Below the pieces are notes generated by a model, which was given only the letters and a program-made list of their open reading frames with translations, was not told where the DNA came from and did no database searches. Shown one piece after another: positions 36,014 to 43,576 of a stretch of DNA of 43,576 nucleotides (its first letter is position 1; each line of letters starts with the position of its first letter). Source of the stretch: Xenorhabdus bovienii (lineage in GTDB: Bacteria > Pseudomonadota > Gammaproteobacteria > Enterobacterales > Enterobacteriaceae). The stretch is from NCBI RefSeq assembly GCF_024721015.1, contig NZ_JANAIF010000036.1, forward strand, positions 1-43,576, read 5' to 3'. Made by a program: the position numbers and the translations under genes.

Positions 36014-37453
36014 ATGATTTCTTTGAATAAATGGCGTTTATTTCCCCGTTCATTGCGCCAATTGGTGTTAATGGCTTTCTGGCTGGTGCTATTGCCACTC
36101 TTAGTACTGGCTTATCAGGCTTATCAAAGTCTTGATCAACTCAGTACTCAAGCTGCCGAAATTAACCGCACGACTTTGGCAGATGCCCGCCGTAGCGAAG
36201 CGATGATAGGCGTAGCCCTTGAAATGGAACGGAGCTACCGCCAGTATTGTGTATTGGGGGATGCCAGGCTTGAAAAGCTCTATCAACGTCAATACCGACA
36301 GTACCTCAACATGCTTGGCAATCAGATGATGATGCTGGCTAATAAGGAATATACCGAGAGGTTTAATCAATTACTGTCCGGTCTTGCCAAAATTTCCTGT
36401 AGTAATGGCATGCCAGAACCGGCGGCAAACAAGCGGCTTGAACAATTTTCCACAGCCAATAATCTCTTGGTGCAAGAAACCCGTAATATCATCTTCATTC
36501 GTGGTGAACAACTACAAAAAGATATTGCAGACAAAGGGCAGTTATTTGGCTGGCAGAGCCTAATTTTATTCCTGTTGAGTGCTTTTTTGATCACCCTTTT
36601 TACCCGTATGATTATCGGACCGGTGAAAGGGATCGAAAGTATGATTAATCGGCTGGGGGCGGGGCAAACACTGGATAATCAGATTGAATCCTTCCAAGGG
36701 CCACGGGAATTGCGATCACTGGCGCAGCGTATTATCTGGCTGAGTGAACGTCTGTCTTGGCTTGAATCTCAGCGGCACGAATTTTTACGTCATATCTCCC
36801 ACGAATTAAAAACGCCTCTTGCGAGTATGCGTGAAGGCACAGAATTACTGGCAGATGAAATAGCAGGGCCACTGACGGCAGATCAAAAGGAAGTGGTGAG
36901 TATTCTGGACAGCAGCAGTAAACATTTACAACAACTCATTGAACAGCTGCTCGAATATAACCGCAAATTGGCAGATAGCTCTGTCGAGCATCAGAATGTA
37001 TCTTTAAAAGAAATTGTCGATAGCGTCGTATTGTCACATCAGCTACCAGCACGTGCAAAAAATATTAATACTGAAATTCAATTGGATACATCTTTTTGTT
37101 GGGCAGAGCCTAAACTATTGATGCGAGTGATTGATAATCTCTACTCCAATGCAGTGCACTATGGTGCTGAATCCGGTAACATCTGGATTTCCAGTCGGCA
37201 AGTAGGTAAAAATATTCAGATTGACATTGCTAATACGGGGACGCCTATCCCTGAATTAGAGAAAAGCATGATTTTCGAGCCATTTTATCAAGGAAAGCTG
37301 CAACGCAAAGGCGCGGTCAAAGGAAGTGGTCTTGGCTTGAGTATTGCGCAAGATTGTATTAAACAGATGGGGGGAGAACTGCATCTGATAGAACCCGAAT
37401 TTGCTGACGTATGTTTTCGAATTGAACTGCCATTAACCGCAGAGAATGACTAA
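36014..37453 (+). CDS. glrK: sensor histidine kinase GlrK (QseE)
   Basis: A 479-residue inner-membrane kinase; ATG 36014 gives the family N-terminus (RLFPRSLRQLVLMAF) with AGG seven bases upstream, while an earlier ATG at 35978 is in frame but unsupported. Two membrane segments (about 16-36 and 178-198) flank a periplasmic helical sensor. A HAMP segment follows, then phospho-acceptor His263 in RHISHELKTPLASMREG and the ATPase boxes DNLYSNAVHYG and GSGLGLSIAQDC. With QseG and GlrR it activates glmY. It is the first gene of a three-gene operon. Confidence 0.96.
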   Translation: MISLNKWRLFPRSLRQLVLMAFWLVLLPLLVLAYQAYQSLDQLSTQAAEINRTTLADARRSEAMIGVALEMERSYRQYCVLGDARLEKLYQRQYRQYLNMLGNQMMMLANKEYTERFNQLLSGLAKISCSNGMPEPAANKRLEQFSTANNLLVQETRNIIFIRGEQLQKDIADKGQLFGWQSLILFLLSAFLITLFTRMIIGPVKGIESMINRLGAGQTLDNQIESFQGPRELRSLAQRIIWLSERLSWLESQRHEFLRHISHELKTPLASMREGTELLADEIAGPLTADQKEVVSILDSSSKHLQQLIEQLLEYNRKLADSSVEHQNVSLKEIVDSVVLSHQLPARAKNINTEIQLDTSFCWAEPKLLMRVIDNLYSNAVHYGAESGNIWISSRQVGKNIQIDIANTGTPIPELEKSMIFEPFYQGKLQRKGAVKGSGLGLSIAQDCIKQMGGELHLIEPEFADVCFRIELPLTAEND

Positions 37454-37458
37454 ATAAT

Positions 37459-38334
37459 ATGTATAACAGGTTTACTTACCGTTTTATGACGAAGACGGAG
37501 CAGCAGAATATTGTGATTCAACCGATGAAAAAACCTGCTGTCATGCAGCATTTTCTTGAGCGGGCTTCAGCCCTGCGTTTCCGTGCCATAATACTATTGT
37601 TTATTCCCTACTTGCTGGCAGGATGCGCCGAAACTACCGGAAATGATGAGTTATTGACAATAGCCCAAGCTATTATGCCAGAACAGCGGGTTACGGATTA
37701 CCGGCTTAAGGGGTGTGATGGAATATGGGATATTGTCAAACCAGCGGCAATGGAAAACGGTCTTTATTGGTTGAAGGTGATGGATTGCACGGATCGATTA
37801 TCCTCGCTGGAAGCTCGCGATACTGCCAAACGTTTTACGCCGACTGCACCGACTGATTGGGGGCACGTTTTCAAACAGAGTATCTTGATGAGTCGAGCCA
37901 CTCCTACGCTGACTGAACGTCGCAAAATTGTAGAAAACCTCAACCGATATAGTCCACAATTTCCGTCCGCATTGCGGCCACTACTGCAATTGTGGCGCGA
38001 ACAGCAATATTTGAAAATTAACCTTGCAGAAGAAAGGTTGAAATTCCAGCGACTGCAGTTTGATAGTGACAGTAAAATTGATCGACTGAAAGAAATACGG
38101 GCACGTTTGGAGCATGATCTTCGTTCAATCTCCCGCAAACTGGAAAACTTGACTGATATTGAACGCCAGCTTTCCTCACGCAAACAAGATCAGAGCAGTG
38201 TTGCCACATCGGGTGAAACCGAGCATTTAGGTAACGTAGAAGCCTCTGAGCAATTAAAGCCGGAAGCCAAGCCAGAAATGAACCAGAAAACCGAATCAGA
38301 AGCCAATCTCCCAGAAGAAAAAGGAGCTGAATAA
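37459..38334 (+). CDS. qseG: outer-membrane lipoprotein QseG
   Basis: A 291-residue frame. The lipobox LLAGC lies at about residues 53-57, after RFRAIILLFIPYLLAG, so real translation may begin at an internal Met (37525 or 37543) to give a normal-length signal peptide. The mature protein has Cys pairs, GLYWLKVMDCTDRL, and a coiled coil (LAEERLKFQRLQFDSDSKID through RKLENLTDIERQLSSRK), all QseG features. QseG anchors in the outer membrane and stimulates the kinase GlrK. The last 40 residues are Glu/Lys/Pro-rich and variable. It sits between glrK and glrR. Confidence 0.92.
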   Translation: MYNRFTYRFMTKTEQQNIVIQPMKKPAVMQHFLERASALRFRAIILLFIPYLLAGCAETTGNDELLTIAQAIMPEQRVTDYRLKGCDGIWDIVKPAAMENGLYWLKVMDCTDRLSSLEARDTAKRFTPTAPTDWGHVFKQSILMSRATPTLTERRKIVENLNRYSPQFPSALRPLLQLWREQQYLKINLAEERLKFQRLQFDSDSKIDRLKEIRARLEHDLRSISRKLENLTDIERQLSSRKQDQSSVATSGETEHLGNVEASEQLKPEAKPEMNQKTESEANLPEEKGAE

Positions 38335-38336
38335 TA

Positions 38337-39674
38337 ATGACCGTGCGCAATCCCGCCCGTCTTCTTTTAGTTGACGATGATCCAGGCATACTAAAACTAT
38401 TGGGAATGCGTCTGACCAGCGAAGGGTTTCGTGTCACGACGGCAGAGAGTGGTCATGAAGCGTTGCGTCTATTGGCGAAAGAAAAAGCGGATTTAGTCAT
38501 CAGTGACTTACGCATGGACGAGATGGATGGCATGGCATTGTTTGCGGAGATTCAGAAGCAGCACCCCGGTATGCCAGTGATTATTCTGACCGCTCACGGT
38601 TCTATTCCCGATGCTGTTGCGGCGACACAGCAAGGTGTATTTAGTTTCTTGACTAAACCCGTTGATCGTGACGCCCTTTATAAAGCCATCGATGCTGCGT
38701 TGGAACTGTCAAAACCGGCCATAGATGGGCAGTGGTGTGAACAGATTGTAACGCGGAGCCCCTTAATGCTGCGTTTGCTGGAACAGGCAAAAATGGTCGC
38801 TCAATCAGATGTCAGCGTCCTGATTAATGGGCAAAGTGGAACGGGTAAAGAAGTGTTGGCTCAAGCTATTCATCGGGTAAGCCCCAGAGTGAAGAAACCT
38901 TTTATTGCGATCAACTGTGGCGCTTTGCCTGAGCAATTGCTGGAGTCTGAATTATTCGGCCATGCCAAAGGCGCATTTACTGGTGCGGTCAGCAGTCGAG
39001 AAGGGTTGTTTCTGGCGGCGCAGGGAGGAACGTTATTCCTCGATGAAATTGGTGACATGCCACTGGCACTGCAAGTCAAACTCTTGAGAGTTTTGCAGGA
39101 ACGCAAAATTCGTCCATTGGGGAGTAACCGTGATATAGACATTGATGTCAGAATTATTTCCGCCACTCACCGTGACTTACCAAAGGCGATGCAGCGCAAT
39201 GAGTTCCGCGAAGATCTCTACTATCGACTGAATGTCGTTAACATGAAAATTCCTGCGCTGAATGAACGGGCTGAAGATATCCCTTTATTGGCTAATCACC
39301 TGTTACGTGCATCCGCCAAACGCCATAAACCTTTTGTCCGCAGTTTCTCTACTAATGCGATGAAATGCCTGATGGCAGCAAGCTGGCCGGGTAATGTACG
39401 TCAGTTGGTCAACGTTATCGAGCAGTGTGTCGCACTGACGACCGCACCGGTGATTAGTGATGCACTAGTCATGCAGGCGCTGGAAGGGGAAAACACAGCA
39501 TTGCCGACATTTGTGGAAGCTCGTGGCCAATTTGAACTGCATTATCTGCGTAAACTGCTGCAAATGACCAAAGGCAACGTCACCCATGCTGCCCGTATGG
39601 CAGGACGTAACCGGACGGAATTTTATAAATTGCTGGCTCGTCACGAATTGGATGCCAACGATTTTAAGGAATAA
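38337..39674 (+). CDS. glrR: sigma-54-dependent response regulator GlrR (QseF)
   Basis: A 445-residue NtrC-type activator. The receiver domain has acidic pocket Asp13-14 and phospho-acceptor Asp57 in LVISDLRMDEMDGM. The AAA+ domain has Walker A GQSGTGKE, the sigma-54 contact loop GAFTGA, Walker B GGTLFLDEIGDM and the sensor SATHRDL. A C-terminal Fis-type helix-turn-helix (NVTHAARMAGRNRTEFYKLL) would bind the TGTC-N10-GACA sites in front of glmY. It ends the operon, two bases after qseG. Confidence 0.97.
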   Translation: MTVRNPARLLLVDDDPGILKLLGMRLTSEGFRVTTAESGHEALRLLAKEKADLVISDLRMDEMDGMALFAEIQKQHPGMPVIILTAHGSIPDAVAATQQGVFSFLTKPVDRDALYKAIDAALELSKPAIDGQWCEQIVTRSPLMLRLLEQAKMVAQSDVSVLINGQSGTGKEVLAQAIHRVSPRVKKPFIAINCGALPEQLLESELFGHAKGAFTGAVSSREGLFLAAQGGTLFLDEIGDMPLALQVKLLRVLQERKIRPLGSNRDIDIDVRIISATHRDLPKAMQRNEFREDLYYRLNVVNMKIPALNERAEDIPLLANHLLRASAKRHKPFVRSFSTNAMKCLMAASWPGNVRQLVNVIEQCVALTTAPVISDALVMQALEGENTALPTFVEARGQFELHYLRKLLQMTKGNVTHAARMAGRNRTEFYKLLARHELDANDFKE

Positions 39675-39728
39675 CTTTTCTGCCACTCCAGAAGTTCTTA
39701 CACTGGATATAAATTATATAGAGATACA

Positions 39729-39745
39729 CTGTCTTGATAAGACAG
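39729..39745. other. short hairpin between glrR and nadE
   Basis: CTGTCTT pairs with AAGACAG around GAT. No T run follows; it may be a weak terminator or an element in the nadE leader. Confidence 0.35.
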
Positions 39746-39779
39746 AGAGATGAATTATGGCCCAGGAGAGCCGCAATCT

Positions 39780-41402
39780 ATGAGTCGTACTCTTAATATC
39801 GTTCTTGCCCAGCTAAATTGGCTGGTGGGAGACATTGAAGGTAACAGCAAACGTATGTTGCAGACAGTACAGGAACAGCAGGAAAAAGGTGCTGATCTGG
39901 TTATGTTTTCTGAATTGGCGCTGTCAGGCTATTTTCCTGAAGATCTACTGTTCCGTGCTGATCTGCATCAACGTTGCCGTGAACAATTGGTACGTTTGCA
40001 GGAGGCAAGCTCTCAGGTCGCTATTCTGGTTGGTCATCCGTGGCAACAGGACGGTAAGACTTACAACGCACTTTCTCTGTTTTGGAAAGGCGAAGTTATT
40101 GCTCGTTATTTCAAACAATTACTGCCTAACTATGGCGTTTTTGATGAAGAGCGTTATTTCAAAGCGGGTGATCAAAGCTGTGTTGTACCATTCAAAGGCT
40201 ATAATCTTGGTTTATTAATCTGCGAAGATTTGTGGTTTGATGCACCAATTGACGCGTTGAAACAAGCAGGAGCGGATATCATTCTTTCCCTTAACGCTTC
40301 GCCTTATAACCGGGAAAAACCGAATATTCGTAGCACATTGATTCAATCGCACTGTCAGCGAACTCAATTGCCAATCATCTATCTCAATCAGGTGGGGGGA
40401 CAAGATCAGCTGATCTTTGACGGTTGCTCGAAAGTCTTTGATGCAAATGGCAAAATTACCCATCGGATGGCGGCTTTTGAAGAGCAGGTTGAGCAGTGCC
40501 ATTTCAATGAGATGAATATTGAGCCAATGGCAAATTTGATCCCTCAATTGTCGCCGCTTGCGCAAATCTACAAGGCACTGGTGCTTTCTGTTCGTGACTA
40601 TGTGCAGAAAAATGGTTTTAAAGGTGCATTGCTGGGTTTATCAGGCGGAATTGACTCTGGCCTGACACTGGCGATTGCGGTGGATGCCTTGGGTAAAGAT
40701 CACGTACAGGCTGTGATGATGCCATTCCGCTATACCTCCGAAATGAGTATTCATGATGCCAGAGAACAAGCGGAATTATTGGGTGTTGAATTTGATGTGG
40801 TATCCATTGAGCCGATGTTTGATGCGTTTATGACGCAACTCGAACCGATGTTTGCGGGGACTGAAAAAGACACGACAGAAGAGAATTTGCAGGCACGCTG
40901 CCGTGCAGTCATTCTGATGGCGATGTCGAACAAACGCCGCCGTCTGGTACTGACGACCAGTAATAAGAGTGAATCGGCAGTAGGGTATTCGACCCTGTAT
41001 GGCGATATGGCGGGTGGTTTTAATGCATTGAAAGACGTCCCTAAAACTATGGTATTTGCACTGTCGAAATACCGTAATACAGTATCCCCTGCCATTCCTC
41101 AACGTGTGATTGATCGACCACCATCTGCAGAACTGGCACCCGATCAACTCGATCAGGATAGCTTGCCGCCATATGACATGTTGGACGCTATTCTTGAAGG
41201 ATATGTAGAAAAAGATAAATCCGTGGCTGACTTAGTTGCAGAAGGTTTTGACGAAGCCATTGTTCGTAAGGTGATCCGGTTGGTTGATATCAACGAGTAT
41301 AAACGCCGGCAGGCACCTATCGGCCCACGTATTACAGAGCGTGATTTTGGTAAAGACAGGCGCTACCCGATTACTTCTGGTTTCGGGCGTAAAAACTGGT
41401 AA
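39780..41402 (+). CDS. nadE: glutamine-dependent NAD+ synthetase
   Basis: A 540-residue two-domain enzyme. ATG 39780 is preferred because AGGAGAG lies nine bases upstream; the frame is open ten codons further. The N-terminal nitrilase-like glutaminase has the triad Glu45, Lys112 and Cys148 (in LLICEDLW), and the C-terminal ATP pyrophosphatase domain has SGGIDS at 288-293. It amidates deamido-NAD with glutamine as the nitrogen source. This gene does not lie here in E. coli, whose NadE is the short ammonia-dependent type, so the insertion between glrR and glnB is a lineage marker. glnB follows 15 bases later, so glutamine signalling and glutamine-dependent NAD synthesis may be co-transcribed. 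Confidence 0.95.
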   Translation: MSRTLNIVLAQLNWLVGDIEGNSKRMLQTVQEQQEKGADLVMFSELALSGYFPEDLLFRADLHQRCREQLVRLQEASSQVAILVGHPWQQDGKTYNALSLFWKGEVIARYFKQLLPNYGVFDEERYFKAGDQSCVVPFKGYNLGLLICEDLWFDAPIDALKQAGADIILSLNASPYNREKPNIRSTLIQSHCQRTQLPIIYLNQVGGQDQLIFDGCSKVFDANGKITHRMAAFEEQVEQCHFNEMNIEPMANLIPQLSPLAQIYKALVLSVRDYVQKNGFKGALLGLSGGIDSGLTLAIAVDALGKDHVQAVMMPFRYTSEMSIHDAREQAELLGVEFDVVSIEPMFDAFMTQLEPMFAGTEKDTTEENLQARCRAVILMAMSNKRRRLVLTTSNKSESAVGYSTLYGDMAGGFNALKDVPKTMVFALSKYRNTVSPAIPQRVIDRPPSAELAPDQLDQDSLPPYDMLDAILEGYVEKDKSVADLVAEGFDEAIVRKVIRLVDINEYKRRQAPIGPRITERDFGKDRRYPITSGFGRKNW

Positions 41403-41405
41403 TAA

Positions 41406-41756
<351 letters not shown>

Positions 41757-41768
41757 CAAAAACGGCTG

Positions 41769-41820
41769 AAGTGATAACGGGCGTATGCAGTAAAGATACG
41801 CCCTGAATGGTTTATCACTT
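41769..41820. terminator. bidirectional terminator between glnB and hmp
   Basis: GGGCGTAT pairs with ATACGCCC (41779-41803), nested in an outer pairing of AAGTGATAA with TTATCACTT. The genes are convergent. Confidence 0.88.
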
Positions 41821-41839
41821 AATCGAGTATAACACCGCG

Positions 41840-43030
41840 TTAAAGTACTTTATGTGGGCCAAAACATTCATAATGAATATGTTGTTTATCAATGCCGATT
41901 GCCAAGAGCTGTTGGGCGATATATTGCATGAATACGACGGGACCACAGAAATAGAATTGCATTCCTTCCTCAGTGATTGAATCTTTCACGACAGATAAAT
42001 CCATGAGTCCCATATGCTGGTAATCTGCGCCTTGTTGATCTTCGTTTCTTGGCTCACGATACCAAACTTGAGTATGCAGATTGGGCATAGATTGAGTAAT
42101 CGCATTAACTTTATCTGCGAAAGCATGATAACCACCATGTTCTGCGGCATGGAACCAATTCACTGTACCAACATGGTGTTGATTATGCAGATGTTGCAGC
42201 ATACTCATCATCGGAGTCAGCCCAACACCAGCAGAAATCAGTGTAACGGGTGTATCTGGTTGGACATCAAGGAAAAAGTCACCGCGTGGTGCTGCCAGTA
42301 ATATGGTATCGCCTTCCTGCACATTATCATGCATATAGTTTGATACCTTGCCTTGTGCTTCACGTTTAATAGCGATTTGGTAGCTGTGGCTGTTTGGTGC
42401 TGTTGTCAGTGAATACTGACGTATTTCCCGGTTTTCAAAAGCGGGAGTGTCCAGGTAGATGCCTAAATATTGTCCTGCTTTGTAATCTATGACCTTACCC
42501 CCATCAGCGGGCACAAACTCGAAGCTGGTAATAACGTCACTCTGTGGTTGCTTCTTGTTGACACGGAATTGACGTAATCCACGCCAGCCGCCTTCCTCAG
42601 ATTCACCTCTTTGATAAATCTCTTCTTCTCGATTGATAAAGACATTTGCCAATACCCCGTAAGCCTTACCCCATGCATTCAGGACTTCATCGCCTGGATG
42701 AAACATTTCATCAAGTGTTGCCAGCAGGTGAGTGCCAACAATCTGATAATGCTCAGGCTGAATATTCAGGCTGGTATGTTTATGAGCAATTTTTTCTACG
42801 GCAGGTAATAGCGCCTGTAAATTATCGATATTGGAAGCGTAGGCACAAAGGGCATTGAAAAGTGCTTCACGCTGAGCACCGTTTAGCTGGTTACTCATGT
42901 TGAAAATATCTTTTAATTCAGGGTTGTGTTTGAACATACGTTCATAAAAATGTGCGGTCAGTTTTGGGCCGGTAGAAACGATCAGTGGGATGGTGGATTT
43001 TATGGTAGCGATAACTTGGCTATCCAGCAT
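41840..43030 (-). CDS. hmp: flavohaemoprotein (nitric oxide dioxygenase)
   Basis: A 396-residue protein, the E. coli length, starting at the ATG ending at 43030 with AGGAG six bases upstream; the frame is open eight codons further. It oxidises NO to nitrate. The globin domain (1-140) has proximal His85 in [10 protein letters not shown], and the FAD domain has RQYSLTTAP, with NAD-binding [10 protein letters not shown] and the C-terminal ECFGPHKVL. An NsrR-type operator lies 42 bases upstream. It is convergent with glnB. Confidence 0.97.
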   Translation of the reverse strand: MLDSQVIATIKSTIPLIVSTGPKLTAHFYERMFKHNPELKDIFNMSNQLNGAQREALFNALCAYASNIDNLQALLPAVEKIAHKHTSLNIQPEHYQIVGTHLLATLDEMFHPGDEVLNAWGKAYGVLANVFINREEEIYQRGESEEGGWRGLRQFRVNKKQPQSDVITSFEFVPADGGKVIDYKAGQYLGIYLDTPAFENREIRQYSLTTAPNSHSYQIAIKREAQGKVSNYMHDNVQEGDTILLAAPRGDFFLDVQPDTPVTLISAGVGLTPMMSMLQHLHNQHHVGTVNWFHAAEHGGYHAFADKVNAITQSMPNLHTQVWYREPRNEDQQGADYQHMGLMDLSVVKDSITEEGMQFYFCGPVVFMQYIAQQLLAIGIDKQHIHYECFGPHKVL

Positions 43031-43071
43031 AGGAAGCTCCTGAATTTTTCTCAAATAGCGTTGAATTTTAT

Positions 43072-43094
43072 AACATGTATTTTAAATACAACTT
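43072..43094 (-). promoter_or_regulatory. NsrR-type operator of hmp
   Basis: The inverted repeat AACATGTATTT-T-AAATACAACTT matches the 11-1-11 NsrR consensus (AAGATGCATTT and its complement) in most positions. It lies just upstream of hmp, so NO-dependent derepression is likely. Confidence 0.75.
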
Positions 43095-43492
43095 ATAGCT
43101 TTTGGCGTTTTTTGTAAATAGAAAAGAGAGGGGATGTTTTGATTTATGTCATAGAAAGGGTGATTTGTATCATCTCAAGGTTGGACCAATTCCCTAAAAA
43201 AGCTATATGTTGAAATATGGTGAGATGTGTGATAAGTCTAAAAGTAAAAATTTTATTTCTATTATGTTAATTATCATGATAGAGATAGGGTGTTTGAATT
43301 ATTTTAAACTCCATGTTTTAGACTAATATTGTGTAATATGGCGATAATATGACACTCTTTCTTTCTGCCAACTATTAATATTTTATGATAGGATGACCGT
43401 AGTATTAATTCTATTGTCCAATGAGTTATTATATTAATTTTCAAATTTTAATTAATTATTTATCTTATTTGTGAGTGTGTTATTAATATTTA
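43095..43492. other. AT-rich intergenic region upstream of hmp
   Basis: About 400 bases without a gene. One site at 43160-43173 (GTGAT-TTGT-ATCAT) resembles an FNR box with two mismatches, about 130 bases upstream of hmp. Nothing else is seen. Confidence 0.45.
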
Positions 43493-43576
43493 AATATAGA
43501 ATATAGAATATAGAATATAGAATATAGAATATAGAATATAGAATATAGAATATAGAATATAGAATATAGAATATAG
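43493..43576. repeat. perfect 7-bp tandem repeat (AATATAG)
   Basis: Twelve uninterrupted units of AATATAG run from 43493 to the right edge and probably beyond. A perfect heptanucleotide array is prone to slippage and so is a candidate variable-number repeat. It is not a CRISPR array: there are no spacers. Confidence 0.97.

Noticed and set aside
43493..43576. Possible CRISPR array
   Set aside because: The repeat unit is only seven bases with no spacers; it is a simple tandem repeat.

Overview
The window is a chromosomal segment of a gammaproteobacterium of the order Enterobacterales. The core gene order (ssrA-smpB-ratA-ratB-bamE-recN-nadK-grpE, ung, srmB-trmN6, rpoE-rseABC, lepA-lepB-rnc-era-recO-pdxJ-acpS-yfhL, tadA-mltF-purL-glmY-glrK-qseG-glrR-nadE-glnB-hmp) follows the 56-58 min region of Escherichia coli. 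The low GC content, the missing nadB between trmN6 and rpoE, the nadE inserted between glrR and glnB, and the phage-like accessory pieces point to the Xenorhabdus/Photorhabdus group of the Morganellaceae. The genus is an inference; no species marker is visible.

Region 1-3190 is an accessory island that ends at the 3' end of the tmRNA gene, a classic integration target. It holds the end of a phage tail-fibre assembly gene, a G-rich repeat, a HicB/HicA-like pair, a 267-residue protein whose N-terminal domain looks like the Thoeris anti-defence protein Tad2 (DUF2829), and about 1.1 kb of apparently non-coding DNA rich in perfect inverted repeats. No integrase lies next to the tmRNA gene.

Region 3194-23314 is core. 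It covers trans-translation (ssrA, smpB), outer-membrane assembly (bamE), DNA repair (recN under three LexA-like boxes, ung, recO), NAD kinase, the heat-shock cochaperone grpE with a sigma-32 promoter, the sigma-E envelope stress operon with a sigma-E autoregulatory promoter, and the lepA-lepB-rnc-era-recO-pdxJ-acpS string. One gene in this stretch is foreign to the E. coli order: a 383-residue lipase-like alpha/beta hydrolase without a signal peptide (9911-11062).

Region 23265-26848 is a second island of about 3.5 kb. It is bounded by a 55-bp direct repeat made of the first codons of yfhL. It carries two tandem paralogues of an unrecognised AT-rich protein family with duplicated upstream regions, then two overlapping genes of probable phage tail origin, then a second copy of the G-rich repeat found at position 147. 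Beyond it lie an AlkA-type DNA glycosylase, a decayed fosA-like gene and an HD-domain hydrolase.

Region 28902-43030 is core again. It contains tadA, mltF, purL (with a PurR box), the GlmY small RNA with a sigma-54 promoter and three GlrR-type sites, the glrK-qseG-glrR two-component operon that would control it, nadE, glnB and a convergent hmp with an NsrR-type operator. The window ends inside a perfect 7-bp tandem repeat (12 units visible).
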